Of a DNA stretch of 64,000 bases, positions 11,801 to 25,500 are shown one piece after another. The position numbers and the translations under genes are program-made. Numbering within the stretch: position 1 is the stretch's first letter; each line of letters begins with the position of its first letter. Below the pieces are notes generated by a model, which was not told the origin of the DNA, did not search any database, and saw nothing but the letters and a program-made list of their open reading frames with translations. The stretch comes from Progne subis subis (taxonomy: Eukaryota > Chordata > Aves > Passeriformes > Hirundinidae). Location: NCBI GenBank assembly GCA_022316685.1, contig JAKJHU010000038.1, positions 1,660,384 through 1,724,383 of the forward strand, written 5' to 3'.

Positions 11801-14800
11801 TCTAAAGGAAGCCCAGACACACAAAGTACAATCTTGTTTCTTGCGATAGGTATTACTGAAGGCTTTAGTGCAAGGAACAAAGAACAAGGTGAGCATGTAT
11901 CTGAATGAGGGGCTATGAGTAGACACTGATAGTTGTATTATTTTTCTTTTTACGTTGTAAAAAAGATGAGTGATAGGGAGGCAAGCTTATTCCTACAGTT
12001 CTCCCACCAGTTATAAGCCAGTAGGATGGCAGATAGCATGCCCTGCCTGAGCTAAGCTTGCATCTAATTTGTATTGCTTTGTGTAACAGCCTTCCATTTT
12101 CACTGGCTGCACTAAATTTTTAGCCTCACAATTCCAAATATTGTCACTGGTGTGGTTAACTTCCTTTTGTAAATGGGATGTTTTAATAGAAAGAACCCAG
12201 GGTTAGACTGAAATCTTTTTGATCATTGGAGAAAAGAGTTAGCAGTGTAAACCAGCTGAAATTACTGAAAACCATGAATGACAGCATGGAGAAAATACTT
12301 CTGATGACTTTAGGCTGGGGTGGTGTTTTTTGGTTTTTTTGTTGTTTTTTTTTTTCCAGAAAACAGAAATATTTGCAACACAGACTTGCTTATGAGATAC
12401 AGATGTTAATATTTTACTATGCTGTTTTTTTTTTTTAACTTCAAGTACAAATTATCCTAGCAAGCCATGTTTGACAAAGCAGCAGCATTATAGAATAATT
12501 TTAAATTTGAAAGCTGAAACTCCAAGGTTTTATATGATAGGCTTACCAACGTAACAGGTATTTCTAGTTCTAACAGTTTGATACTGAAGAAAGCAGGTCA
12601 GAACTGACACTGTGAGGAAAGGTAAAATGGCAAAATATGCAACATGTGATTTTCAAGCTTTCTAGTGTCTGACAGTAATAAAATATTATAAAGGAGAGGC
12701 ATAAAGAACAACAAAGTCTCAGTGAGAGACAAAAAAGGGAATCGAAAAAAATCTATATAAGGACACACAAATCCTTCATACAGACATTATGGGCTGCTTA
12801 CCCTCCTGCTGACATTGCAGAGAGAGACAATAGGTCAGTCTTGAATTGCCTAAACTGCCACATAGTAGCTTTGTGTGTTGGTTCGTAGGAGGCAAAGACA
12901 CTTGCTGCTCAAGACACTCCTTCAGCAACACACAGACCTTTATTCCCCAACTACAGCAGTTAGTGTCCTTCAAATCCTGCAGCTTCTGGTAGTTTGCTTC
13001 CTTAGTTCTGAAGCTATAGGTATTCTGTAGTATTTTTTGAGATTATTAGTTGTTGTACAAGAAGTTGTTTCCTAGTATCTGCAGTAGGTAACTTTTATGT
13101 TTCAAAATACCTGAAAGGGAACAGCTTGACCCAGGTTTCTGAACATAAAACACTTTTCAGAGCTTTATTCACCTCTTACGACAAAATCTTATATTAGCAC
13201 TGCTGACAATATCTTTACATTGGAAGAAAACTTGTGTCTGTCAATTGAACTAAATTCACTATTTTAATGATTTTTTTTTTTTTAAGTTAGATTCACTGTT
13301 GCTGTGGCTGGATTTGAAAGTGACCGAAGGGCAAACCTGCATCCTGTTGCCAGAAGCATCTACAATGAAAAGTTTTATAAATATACTCAGAGATCTTATG
13401 TACATTCTGAATATTCAAATATAAAAAAACCTCTAAAATGCTCTATCAGTATGTTGTGCAAAGTTTCATTTGATATTTGAGTGAAGTGACTGAAGAATCT
13501 GGATTTTATTAAAATGCAGAAAAAAAGTCACATAAACCTATTATTAATAAGACTATTATTAGTGTTTGCTTTAAGTTTCTGTTAGCTAGTAATAACTGAA
13601 AAGAACAATAGCAGCTTAAGAAACCTAGGATAAGAGATTAAGTATTTGAACAAAAATATTTTTAATCCAGGATTACTTTAGCGTCATATTGTGCCCAGAA
13701 TAGGAGAGGGCTCCAACAGCATTCAGCTTCAGCTATCCAATTCTCATGCCCCCAACACCTAGAGTGAAAGAGTTGCTACTAAGCCTCAGTGTTAATTTGT
13801 CAGCTCACAAATCCACACAATTGAACTCCTCCAGTACCTACTTGCAATTCCATACAGACAGCTGTTAGTAGTTCGCAGGGCTCCTCAGCACACCAAAGTC
13901 AAACAACACTAGTTGTGTACTACATCACAAAGTATTCGTTTAAATTAGGAGGTCCCTGTTCATAGTTATGTTAATACAGAATACAAACATTACACAAAAC
14001 ATACCAAACTTTTATAAATAGTATTACATTTTTTTATTTCTCAGTATGACTCAGTGAACAGCTGGAGTTGCTGCTGTGTGTACTTCTGAGACAAGCATCC
14101 TGCAGTTCACTTGTAGGTGAAATTGGTAATCCTGTTGAAAATCACAATCAAAATATCCAGACCGGCATGCTAGGACTTTGTCTAGCAGCATCCTGAAATG
14201 TGGGTATTTAGTAAATTTTACCACAAATGCATGGTCTGGCATATGCCCCACAGCAGTGTCAGAAGAGCTGCTGTAGTTTTCTAGCTGTCCAGCAAGATTA
14301 TTGCCTCCTTCTCTTTGCCAAGGGAAAGGATAGCCCAGACAGTTAAGACCACTTCAGGCAAAGTCAGTAGGGCTAGTTTAATTTGCTGATGAAGATTGCT
14401 TCAGATAATTGGCTTAATTTACTGTAATGGATTAGGGTGTACTCACCAGGTCTCTCCTGGCAGCAGAGCTGCAGAAGGTGTAATCTGCTGCAGGATGGAA
14501 GGATTCAAAGTTGATAGACCTCTAGGAAGCTGTTTATTCCTATTTTTCATGCCAAGAAGTTTTGCAGTTCACAGGCACATCCCACCATTTTAGAATGTTC
14601 CACTGACCATACTGGAATGAGAAACCACTAAAGGAACTGGAAGCACAAATTCAAACTCTTTCAATTGTGTCAATGTAAAAAGAAAAAAAAAAAATCTGAA
14701 CTGTTATGGAAAAAATAAATCTCCCCTCATCACTGTGTGAGAGAAGTTTCACTATTTGTGAACAGCAAAAGGAAATTGTGATTAAGGAAAGCATTTTTGT

Positions 14801-15020
14801 GCTTCTTCGGCTCAGTAATTTCTAAGTGGGCAAACAGCCCATTAAGCAGTGTTTCTTCTTGTCAGTGCTACAGCTTCTTCAATGGCTTAAAGCTCAGGGA
14901 GTGTTAGTGCAGGCTGCCCCAGAGCACCAGAAATATCTTGGACCTCTATGCAGGAACCAAATTTAAGCACAATTCTTCAGTTCAGCTTTCCCACTCCTGA
15001 CTTATCACCAAGATCTGAAC

Positions 15021-15205
15021 ATGTTCAATAAAAAAACAAAACTACCCACCCACCGAAAACAAACAAACAAAAAAAACCCCAAACAAATTAAAAAACAAAA
15101 AACAAAACAAACAAACAAACCCCAAAACACACAAAAACAAAAAAAAACCCACCACCACAAACCACCCAAAAAACAAAAAAACAAACCAAACCAAACTCCA
15201 AGTTC
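15021..15205. repeat. A/C-only low-complexity tract, (CAAA)n-like
   Basis: About 180 bp composed almost wholly of A and C, with CAAA, AAAACC and CCACC words. The Lys/Thr/Pro/Gln open frame across it is a composition artefact. Confidence 0.9.
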
Positions 15206-16155
15206 CCCAACTTAACCCCAGCCTTACTACTATTATCAGGAAAGGCCTGTTATTATCAATTGTTATTATGGATTAATAGACTTGGATAATACAGTAGATG
15301 AAAGATGCATCATAGAGCCAAGATATCTTAAACCAAAATCAAAATTTCTAAGAATAATTCAATAGAAAATACAAAAAGCCCCACAGGCTCTAAACATTTT
15401 AAAATTATTTCATTTCCTCCACATCACATCAGCTAGTGGAGAACTGGCAAGCTACAAGCTCCAGTTTTGAAAGCTGGACCTGAATCCCATTAGGACCATC
15501 AACAAACATTGTCAATAAATTTCAATGATCCTTATTCAGATTAAATCCTCTAAAGTCTGAACTACAGAAAAGTTAACAATTTATTCCTTTGAGGGAGGAC
15601 AGACAGAATATTTAAGAACTAACCTCAGGTCTGAGAAGTAATGGATAGCAGAAGAGAATCAAGGAACTATATAAAGGCACTTGCTTCCTACAGATTTATG
15701 TTTCTTTCAATAGAAGTGCTTTTAGAGTCTTCACAAAGTCTTGGCTGGTTTCCCAGCTATGAGCTATCTTCCCGAAAAATCATGAACCTGAAAACCTGCA
15801 GGTTTGAAAAAGAATTACTTGCGCCACTTTAGAGACTTAAACAGCATGGGTCTGTTTGTTTCCAGCAGCAGGATCCACTTTTAGCCAAAAGGTAAAGACT
15901 CCATACACAGGAAACACCTGAGAGACCACAGAACCAGTCTTGTAACCTGCTCATGACATTAAACCTGCACAGGCCCTACACTGTACAACAGGATCTACGG
16001 AGAACAGCCCGAGGAGAAGCAAGTTAGGGGAAATTTGAGATTGCTTAGATTTATATATTAACTTGCTATTCAAGTATCTATTAAGTCTTGATCAAAACAG
16101 AAAGGGAAAAGAAAATCCATACAATCCATAACACTGTGTCTGAGAATCTACATTG

Positions 16156-16161
16156 TTTATT
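16156..16161 (-). terminator. HAT1: HAT1 polyadenylation signal
   Basis: AATAAA on the minus strand, about 205 nt past the HAT1 stop codon, in the context GATGAAATAAACAATG. Cleavage would be expected around 16130-16145. It is the first canonical signal I noticed after the stop. Confidence 0.65.
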
Positions 16162-16364
16162 TCATCAAGAAGTGCCCCCAAACCTAAAGTACAACATTTT
16201 TAAATCTACAACACAAAAATAGAAAATATTCAAAATGCACAGAAACACGTCACCTTTAATGTGATTAAAACGTCACATGAGATTTTTTGCAGTTAAGTGG
16301 CAATTAAGGATGTGCTTTACAACACTGTGTAGATATCTGCAAGTTTCCTGTACAGGGAGGATCC

Positions 16365-16532
16365 TCATGCTTGTGCAAGTCGTTCTAGGACTCTTCGGTA
16401 ATCTGAAACAAGCTGTTGGAAGCTCTCTTCTAACTGTTCACGTTGCAAGTTTAGGTCTATTTGGTTCAACTGATTAGTCATCTCCTCTGGTCTTAGACAC
16501 CTTCTCATCTTGGCAAGTTCTCTCTGTTTTTT
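16365..16532 (-). CDS. HAT1: HAT1 terminal coding exon 11
   Basis: 168 nt including the TGA at 16365-16367. It encodes KKQRELAKMRRCLRPEEMTN through the conserved end RVLERLAQA. The acceptor is GCTTAG. The 3' UTR continues to about 16130. Confidence 0.97.
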   Translation of the reverse strand, partial: KKQRELAKMRRCLRPEEMTNQLNQIDLNLQREQLEESFQQLVSDYRRVLERLAQA

Positions 16533-19500
16533 CTAAGCAATCAAACAAACAGTAGTTTGAACACAGCCAGTAATTATCAAGAATATGATATTTCATTATG
16601 GTGTTTCATTAAAATTTATTCAATGTCGGTAATTAGTTCTTTAAGATGTCCCTAATCCCAAGAGAAGCAGTAACCATGTTTGATTAGTACATTTGTTCTG
16701 TTAAAGGCTCATAGTTTCTGTATCGTTGATGAGCTAGTGAAGGGAGGAATGGTTTCAAATTCTATTCCTTAACCAAACAGATTAGGTCTAACAGTACACC
16801 TACTACTGATGATGTATGGCACAAAAAGCTTGACTGAAATCAAGCTGGTAGAAATCTGACCAGCATATTTAATTCTGCATTAACATTATTTACACTGGTG
16901 TCCCATTACATGACTGTTCAGCCAACTAATTTCCCTATAACTGACTATCAAAAATTAATTTTAAGTCTCCAGTACAAAGAAAGTTTCACAAACTCTTAGA
17001 AATTATCCAAGTTACCAGGGACTAGTAGTAACAGCACTGAAAAGCAATAAGATTAGTTATAAGCATAAATGTATTTGTACAGAAAGATGACGAGTTGTCC
17101 TTGCTCTGTCACATGTGATTTCTAACTAGTTCTTAAAAGCATCTCAAAATACTTTTGTATTTTCTTTACCCAGATATACTTTTATATAGCTGATACCTAC
17201 TTCTGAACTACTCAGTTCTTCAGGTACTTTCCATTCTTCAGTCTTCTCTAGCTTTGTAAAATCAGAATATCATTCAACACTTCATTTAAAAAAAAAAAGT
17301 ACTATGTATGCCTGGTATCTTAGCAATAAATCTTTGGAATACCTACAGAATCAATGCATTAAAACAACAAAATTTCACCAAATTATTTTATTTCTAGCAG
17401 CCTCAAAATCAAAGCCCTTTTGTGCTCTAACTTTAATCTCTCAATGGTATATTTGTTTTCTTGCTGTGATTGATGCTGAGAGTCAGAAGGGAAGAGTGGA
17501 GACTAGAGTAAACTGTAAATGAGTAAGACCAGAGAAGTTTTTATAATCTCCCAAAGATTCCATGGATCGGCAAAGTTCAGCTCAGAAAAGGAGGTTCTGT
17601 ACTTAAGTCCTGGTGAGGTGTTCAGGCACGTTTCTGGCCAATAATCAAGAAACCTTTCCTTGTTGAAAGGATGTGAAAAGCAGAATACATGTTTAAATCT
17701 TAGCTTCACATTAGCTCTATGCAGTCAAAGTAAGTAAGATACTCAAAACATATGATGAGTCCAGATGAAAATAGAGATGAGTACCTTTTGCCAAGCTTCT
17801 GTCAATAGAACAACTAAAACTCTATTCTAGAATTAATTCAAAGTCTGCCTAACAGGAGTGTCTGTTTAGATTATCAACAGTAGCTCTGAAAAAAAGGTGC
17901 CAGCTTTTAAATGCCTACTACATCTGATACTGTACCATTAAGCCATCTTTAAGTTCCAGATTGCTGTTAAAAGCAAACTCTCTTTGCATGTTTCAGATAA
18001 CCAGTTGTTTCAATACCCATTTCTCCCCCAAATATCCTACAAGCATATCCAGGTACACAAGATTTTGAAAACTGCCATCAGTAACATTTTACCTGGGCAG
18101 CTTCAAGAAGATTCTTTGGGAGCAAGTTGTTGGGCTGGGCAGAAAAGCAAATTCAAGTAGCAACCCAAGTATTACAATTATGAAAAGTAGTGCAGCAGTG
18201 GTATTTATTTCCAAGAGGGATGACATGAAGAACAAAGATGTCATCAAGGAGATATGTCTACCAGCACAATCCACTAATAAAATGCATAGTTTGTCAGAAA
18301 TGGAGAAGCCACAGTGAAATTGAAATTTCCCAAGCTGCTCACCCTTTATACTACCTTGGGGTGATGCCACATGCATAAAGGTCTTAGTATCTTTAGCAAC
18401 CACCTCCTTGCTTGCAACGACTTCAGGGGGAATAAATCTATTACATGTTTTTCCCCTGAGGCTTCTGCATACTTTTCACTGCTACTGTTAGCCAGGACCT
18501 AATAATTCTAAGATGGAATACCATTTTTATTAAACTAAGGTAGTGTCAACTTAGAATTATTCTGCATCTGTACAGCACTGTTCAAAGGAAGCTATCAAAC
18601 AGTTGATATAATAAAATGACACCTGTATTAGTGTATACAGTAATATTTCTAATTATATGTTTATAAAGTTTGGCTCCCCCCCTCAAAATTACACTCTATA
18701 TTAAAAGTTAGTTTCATTACATTTTTGAAACCTTTTGGAAAATGGCATTGTGACTAAAATTTACTGGAAATTGTTTAAAATAAGTGTAGAAGTAACCTAA
18801 TTGCTAGGTAGAACTACCATAAACAAGATGACTATTGCAGAACATGAAATGTAAAATCAGGGAAAAAAGGTGTTGGCTGCTTTAAGGATTCTTTGGAATC
18901 CACACTGAAATAACAAAAAACTAAAAATGCAATGTTCTAAAGTAGCAATATTGCATATTTAGCAATACATAATCTATTCATTATCCATGCACTTATTGTG
19001 TGCAAAGACTGAAGTGGAAACACCTGCTAGAAGCACTAGAATTGAAGCTGCTTATGAACTTTAGGATTTAGCTTACAGGACCTCAGAGATGAGTGTGTGA
19101 ATTGAAATCATGTAACAGTCATGAAAAACAGTTGCTGAAAAATCACCTTATTTATAGTGGACATTGAGTGAAATCCAGAAAATGAGACAAATCACTTGTG
19201 AAGGAGAGCTTGTTTTGATTACGGTCCTGGCACTCAACATGACATGAAATTATCACCAGATCAGATAGGTATTTAGTAAACTGCTGGCCTCTTGTTTCTA
19301 CTAACAGCTGCTGTAAGCCCAACATGACTACAAGCAAAGTTTTGCTATTTTGGTGTAACAGGGTAAATATTGCTTTAGGAAGGTTTTCAAGCTGATCAAG
19401 GTACTCCTCGTGCTCTGTGTACCTTTATATGCAGGATTTTGGTTTGCTTGGCAAGTACTTAATTGACAAGAGTAGCTAACATGCTACTTACAGCAATAAA

Positions 19501-22500
19501 CCTTGATTAATTTGTGGCCTTCTTGACTCTTGATACAAAGATTGATGCCATTAGCAACTAAAATACAACTTTTGAAATCTGTATCTCAAAGGGTCAGTTT
19601 ATGCAACATAGACCAACCACTTTGAAAATCCAGGATGCATAAATAATAGGAACTAAATGTTACTTGGTACTATGTTTAATACTTGCTTGAATTTTCCTGC
19701 TGGTATAATTTTATATTCCATCTGTGTGGAGTTAATACTATGTTGATATGACTTGATTACTTCTAGCAAGCTGTTTTCTTAAGACCTAGCAAACAATTAG
19801 AACAGGAATCTAAACTATACCTAGTCTGCAGTGTAAACTATACCTCTCTTCTAATTTCTGGCTTGTCTATTTAATGTTTTTGAGCTCTTTAAGAAATTGA
19901 CCATTTTAAGGTTTAATTGACCTTAAACCTACCTGGGCATAATGCCCCTTGTAGCTAGATAGCATGAGCTTAACAGTAACCTCCTGCTGGAACCAGCCAG
20001 GAGTCAAACAGGATCTTCAGTGCTGCTATGTAAGAATGTCCCCTGCATCTGTAGCTATGTCAGCTGAACACTGAATAACTAATAGTAGTTGATTGGCAAC
20101 ATAATTGGCATCAACTACATTTATGGAAATTAAAGTAAAATCAAGTATAATTAGCTTTGAAATAAATATTAAATGATACTTAAGTCATATACACCTTATA
20201 GGGCCCAATCAGTCTTCTTTTAACATCCAACCGATAGCTTCTGGACTGTTCTGCATCACCCATATTTGTTGCACGCAATCGGAGAATTTCATAAACTCGT
20301 CTTGTGTGTTGCTAATGAACAGAAAGGAGAATAAAAACCACATCTGAATAAAGAGGTCACTCAACAGAGCTCCACAGTGGAGAAATACTGAAATATTAGA
20401 GTAATTCTTCATCTTATCAGAAGACAGAGGCATGGATAAATCTGTCCTATCTGGTGGGTTCAGTGAATAAACTTTTTTTTTTTTAACTTCAGAATCATTT
20501 TCTTCCATGCACCCAGTGTCTGATCTCTCAAGTGTTGCACCAGCTGTAGAGGGGCTTCAAGGACTTGGTCTAAGTGGACAGCAGAAAGCCCAGAAGCCAG
20601 AGTCTAAAAACACCTCTGAGAACAAGGATTGGAACTAGAATGATGTTAAGCAATACCAAGCAGTACCCACTTTACTAATTTTAACAATCCACATATACCT
20701 ACCGCCCTTCACAAGGCCTCCTAAAAGTTCTAAATATGAACATGAAAGAATAATATTTAAAGTTTCCTGTTTACTAGGGAAGAATATTAATTAGCAAATG
20801 GAAAAATCAAAGTGCTTTTGCTATCAGGATCAGAAAGTGCGACATCTGAGGAGACAATTATGTTGCTACTATACTAACTTGCATCTGTATGAAAACAGGA
20901 ATTTAAGACCAAGTTTTTTTTTCTGAACAACAGAACAAAAATAAAGTCGTTTGTCTGCTAAACTACCACATGCTTATATACTGCTAAAAAAACAAATTAA
21001 ACTTATTTATCCTTTCAGATTTAAAATATAGAAGGCTGCAGATGTACTTTCCTTATATAAGCTATACCATTTTCATGAACACATCTGAATATGGCTTTGC
21101 ACTGCGCATCCCTCAAGGTTTAAAGTCTTCAGTACAGAACATTCAAATACATTTTTAATTAAGCAACTCTACTATTTCACTATCATACTCAAACATTAGT
21201 TTAATAACGTAAGATTACCAGCAAATTTAATTGCTTAATTTAACTCTTTAGTTCTCCAAATGTTTAGAGTTGCATTAGTAAGTTTGCCACTTTAGCATTC
21301 TGCATTCCCAAAGCATTTATTTGCACAAATACTCTTGAAAGAAATCAAAACCATGTCAAATTCTATTACAACAGAATATGTAGGTTAAAAAGGCATTTAT
21401 TGAAAACCATGAGCCATCTACCTCCTGATACACCCTTAACAACTAGCAAAATAAGCCTGTGTGTAAATTCCACATCTCTAAGTTTAAATTGTATTGTACT
21501 CGTTTGATAAGAATATGCCCAACTACAACTGAACTGATTTAATACCTTATTTATTTTCAATTTTTGTTGAGCTTCCGTCACCATTTCTTGACTGAAACCT
21601 TGCATTAACTTTACTGGGGAAAAGCAAAGCAAATCTTGACAGAGCTTTACAAGAACAAAGTCTCTAAGCTTCACATAGTTCTCAGATGGATCTTCAGCTA
21701 GAAAGAATAAAAAAAAAGCTTATCAGCATTATTTGTTTTCTCATCTCTGGTGTGTAACTACAAAGAACTATGGAAAACAAAAGCAGATGCAGTATTCATC
21801 ATTATATAAACAACTATGCTTAATTGTAAGCACTGTTACCAAAGGTTTCAGTGTTTGACAGTAGACATCAAACAGGTCACAGAAAGAGAAAATTTTAATA
21901 CTTTGAGTATGCAGTGCTGCACCTATTCTACATATGTATTATGAACTGACTTGTTTAAACCCATTTAACTTCTTGGGAGAAGAAGACTAGCCAAAAAACC
22001 TTTCTTCTTCTATCATTCTATATTTGACAATGGTAGAGCTACTCAAACACAAACAAAAGGGAAAATGTGGGAAAAGATTGGTGAAAATATCCTATTATAC
22101 ACAAGTAAAGCAGCTGAAGACATGTACTGAGCAGGAGTTAGTCTTTGTCAGCAGGGAAGGCAGGAAAAGGTACAAGAACCCAAAGGACAAGACTATCCAA
22201 ACTTAAAAGGCTGAAAGGACCTAAGCAAAAGCTGATCACAATTTCAAGTTACTTCCATTTTTCTCAAAAAGCTTAGCTATCAAAACTGTTGCTTTAGAAA
22301 AAACACTGAAATTGAGAACTAACCTCAGTTAAGATCAACAATTTGCAGTTTTAGGATGATCAAAAGCAAAACAAAGCTACCAAGACGGACTGGGATAGAA
22401 GCTTTTGCCGCGCAGTGTATGTGGCACCACACAACTAACAATTTTTTTTTTGGTTTGGGTAAAAATGTATTGTGCATGAGTGGCCTAATCTTGTATGGCA

Positions 22501-25500
22501 AGCCTTACAGCACTTCTGTAAAAGAGATTGAAGAAGAGCACTAAAGTAAATTGATTCATTCTTTTGCGCTCAGATTAGTTAAAAGAAGAAAGAGGCAGTT
22601 CCTGTCCAGTAAGCACTAGCAGCCTACATGTTGCTTGTGTCAGGATGACAAGGTATAAGCAGAACAAAATATTTGCTGCAAACATGAAACTCAGAAGTAA
22701 TTTTAATTAGTAAATCATTCGCTTTTTCAAAGAAATTAATTAGATCTTCATTTTCTCTTTACAGAAAGGCTAAAGGCTTTATTTCACAACTTTAGATGAT
22801 ATGTAACTAAATATTCTGGCCATATTAAGACAGTCCAAGCCAAATGTTCCCCTCAAAAAGGACAATAAATACTTCCCTAAGAGTTGTAACTTCCTGTCCT
22901 AGGGTAACTTTATGATGCTTGTATCCCCAATCGTCTGTTCATGTTCGTGCTGTATATTGAGTCCTGTGCCTTTAAGACTGGTTCTAAGAGCAAGGAGAAG
23001 CGCGGAGTTTGTTTTGAGAAAACTGCCTGACTCCTCTACATTCTTCTGCGGACGGGGTGTTTGGCGGAGGCTTGGAGAGACTGCAGGACAGAGATTTTTT
23101 TTGCTTTTAGTTAGTTTCATCTAGCTAAGGCAGAGAAGTTCCCTGGACTGTTTTTTTTTTTTTCCTTTTTCTTGGAACTGTTTAAACCTGCTCTGGACTG
23201 AAAACCCAGGGGAGCACTGGGGGCTGCACCTGCGGCCCACCGGGGCCTGGACCTCGGCATTTTCCAGCAGCGCCAGAGGGACTGGGACTGAGGAGAGATT
23301 GAGAGAGAGCCGAGCTCCACCCACGGCAAGGACTTTCTCAATTTGCCATCTCACTCCAGAACGAGAGGTTTTATTGATTCATATTATTCATTCTTTATAC
23401 TTGTATGCACTTTATTTGTTTAGTAAAATAGTTTTTTCCACTTTTCTCCAAAGAGGTTTTTTTTTCAGACTGGTTGGAGGGAGGGGCCACTTGGGTTTGC
23501 TTCCCAGAGAGATCCTATACAGGGGTTTTCCCCCCAAATTTGTCTCCAAACCAGGACACTTCCGTAACTTGAGTTCCACGTAGAATATTGCAAGCTTTCT
23601 TCGGCTTCATTACACAAAAACATTGAACCCTGTTTTAGTGCACATTTACTGTTTGCTACAACCCTCCACTGAAGGCACTGAACCATGAACATGTCATAGG
23701 ATTTATGCAGTAGCACCTTAAGATTTTGTCATCTTCAATCACAAAAGCTACATAACAGTTTGTACCATGAAAAGGAAAAAGTAAATGCATGATGCACATG
23801 AGTTCCTGTTGCCTAAACTAAATTACACTTTCTTAGGTTCCCAAAACTGGATTGCTTTGTTACAATGAACCAGCAACAATGCATTATGAAAGCAAGTGGT
23901 CTATCGGGTTTTAATTAGAATGGAGAGTTATTTATAACCAAGGTGAGACTACACATAGAATTGCATGGTCAATGTGTTTGAACTGCATTTCCTCCTATAC
24001 TAGACTTGAAACCACAGGACTGATGTCATGTCTGTGGTGATTTTAATGTTAGTTTTGCTATGCACATGGACCTTTTATCTGCCATTTCCACAATCTTTTG
24101 TTTTTAGGTATTTGTGCACACACATCTAATACCATGGATACCTTCAAGCCAGCAGTATGTGCTCCTGGAGCACAAGTTCTCTACAAACTCTTACTGTCTG
24201 TAAAATTTCAGCTTGCACACTAATATTAATGTGCTATTTTAGTGTCCCACCTCAAGTCTGAGTTTTGGCTAACAGGGATGAGGTGAACAAGGAATTTGAC
24301 AAAGCTTGATCTCTTGGCAAACTTAGCTGCGTACCTCACAATAAAATAGTTAATTAGCTGGTAATCCTTTCACGCTAGGGATTGAATTTTCCTGGTGTGC
24401 TGCTCTCTGAGTTAAGTATTTAAGAAGCTACACTATTACTTTTGTAAGCCAGGGCACTATTAATTCCGAACTGAGCAGAAGCTAAATCTTCAAAAGGCTT
24501 TAAATTCAGACAAACTAACATAAAAGTTAGCTTGTGGGCTAACAACCTGTGTAAGTTCCTTATTAAAAATTTAACACAAACCTGTTATATCAAGTACTGT
24601 AGGAGAAGACATGTAGTATCTATGAACAGTTTCAAGCAGCTGAGCACCATGGCCTTCTCCTTGGAATGGTGGCAAGATCAGCATCTGGCTACAGACAAAG
24701 GAATGCATTTTCAGTTCAAATGAAAGCATTTGAAAACATAATGCGAAGTCTTAAAAACAAAATGGAATTATATTTTAGATTAAGGTATGTGCAATCTTCA
24801 TGTTAAAATGTAATTTTTAACGAAATTTTAAAATTGTTAAATATTCAAAACTTGTTCGAGATTCCCTCCGCTTCAAGAAGGAAACAATGAAATAAATCAG
24901 TGCACAGACAGCTAATAATGGGGATTTTTTTAAACAAATCAACACTATTATAAACAAGTATTGGGAACTTCAGCAGTTCCCTCTTCTGAAATAAAAGGCA
25001 AGGCACGAGTTACACCGCCAATTACCTTACACGTGGCCGGGTTTTGTCTGGGTACACATAGTAATTATAGACTGTCATGTAGCCCACGGTCGCAAAGAGC
25101 GTAGCTCCATCCTTATTATACTTCTCAAATCTGCAGATAAAACAGAAAGCCAAGCAGGTCAATTACAGTTGCGCTCCCATGCAGTGTCCATTTTCTTTTC
25201 CATTCTCCAACTGAATTTTCAGTGTCAGCAAGCTACTCTGTGAGGGCCCAATGGGTACACCTGCTATGTTCTGAATGTACAATTCACTTAATTGGTGTGC
25301 AGCAACTTGGATAAATCAGACCTCTTTACAGCACTTCAGTGCACTTGCCCATTATAAAGATGAATAGGTGGCAAGTAAAAGAAAACACAGGCAAAGCTCA
25401 TTTTACTGTTTAAGCCTACATTCAGGGCTCCAACGGACAACAGCATTTAATTCAGCTCTATTCTCAAGCTTTCCCAAAGCATAATGGAGGAAAACTCAAG

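Larger units (their letters stand above)
8143..16130. other. Intergenic region between METAP1D and HAT1
   Basis: Starts in the CpG island, then becomes AT-rich. It holds a CR1 fragment (8606-8812) and an A/C-rich tract (15021-15205). No convincing coding exon, tRNA or conserved RNA was found. Confidence 0.7.
21698..24581 (-). other. HAT1 intron 8 (contains solo LTR)
   Basis: 2.9 kb intron. Bases 22895-23558 are a solo LTR in the opposite orientation to HAT1; the rest is unique AT-rich sequence. Confidence 0.8.

Noticed and set aside
15021..15215. Lys/Thr/Pro/Gln-rich open frame
   Set aside because: Entirely within an A/C-only low-complexity tract.
22899..23583. Several open frames of 60-94 codons
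   Set aside because: They lie inside the solo LTR and share no viral protein features.
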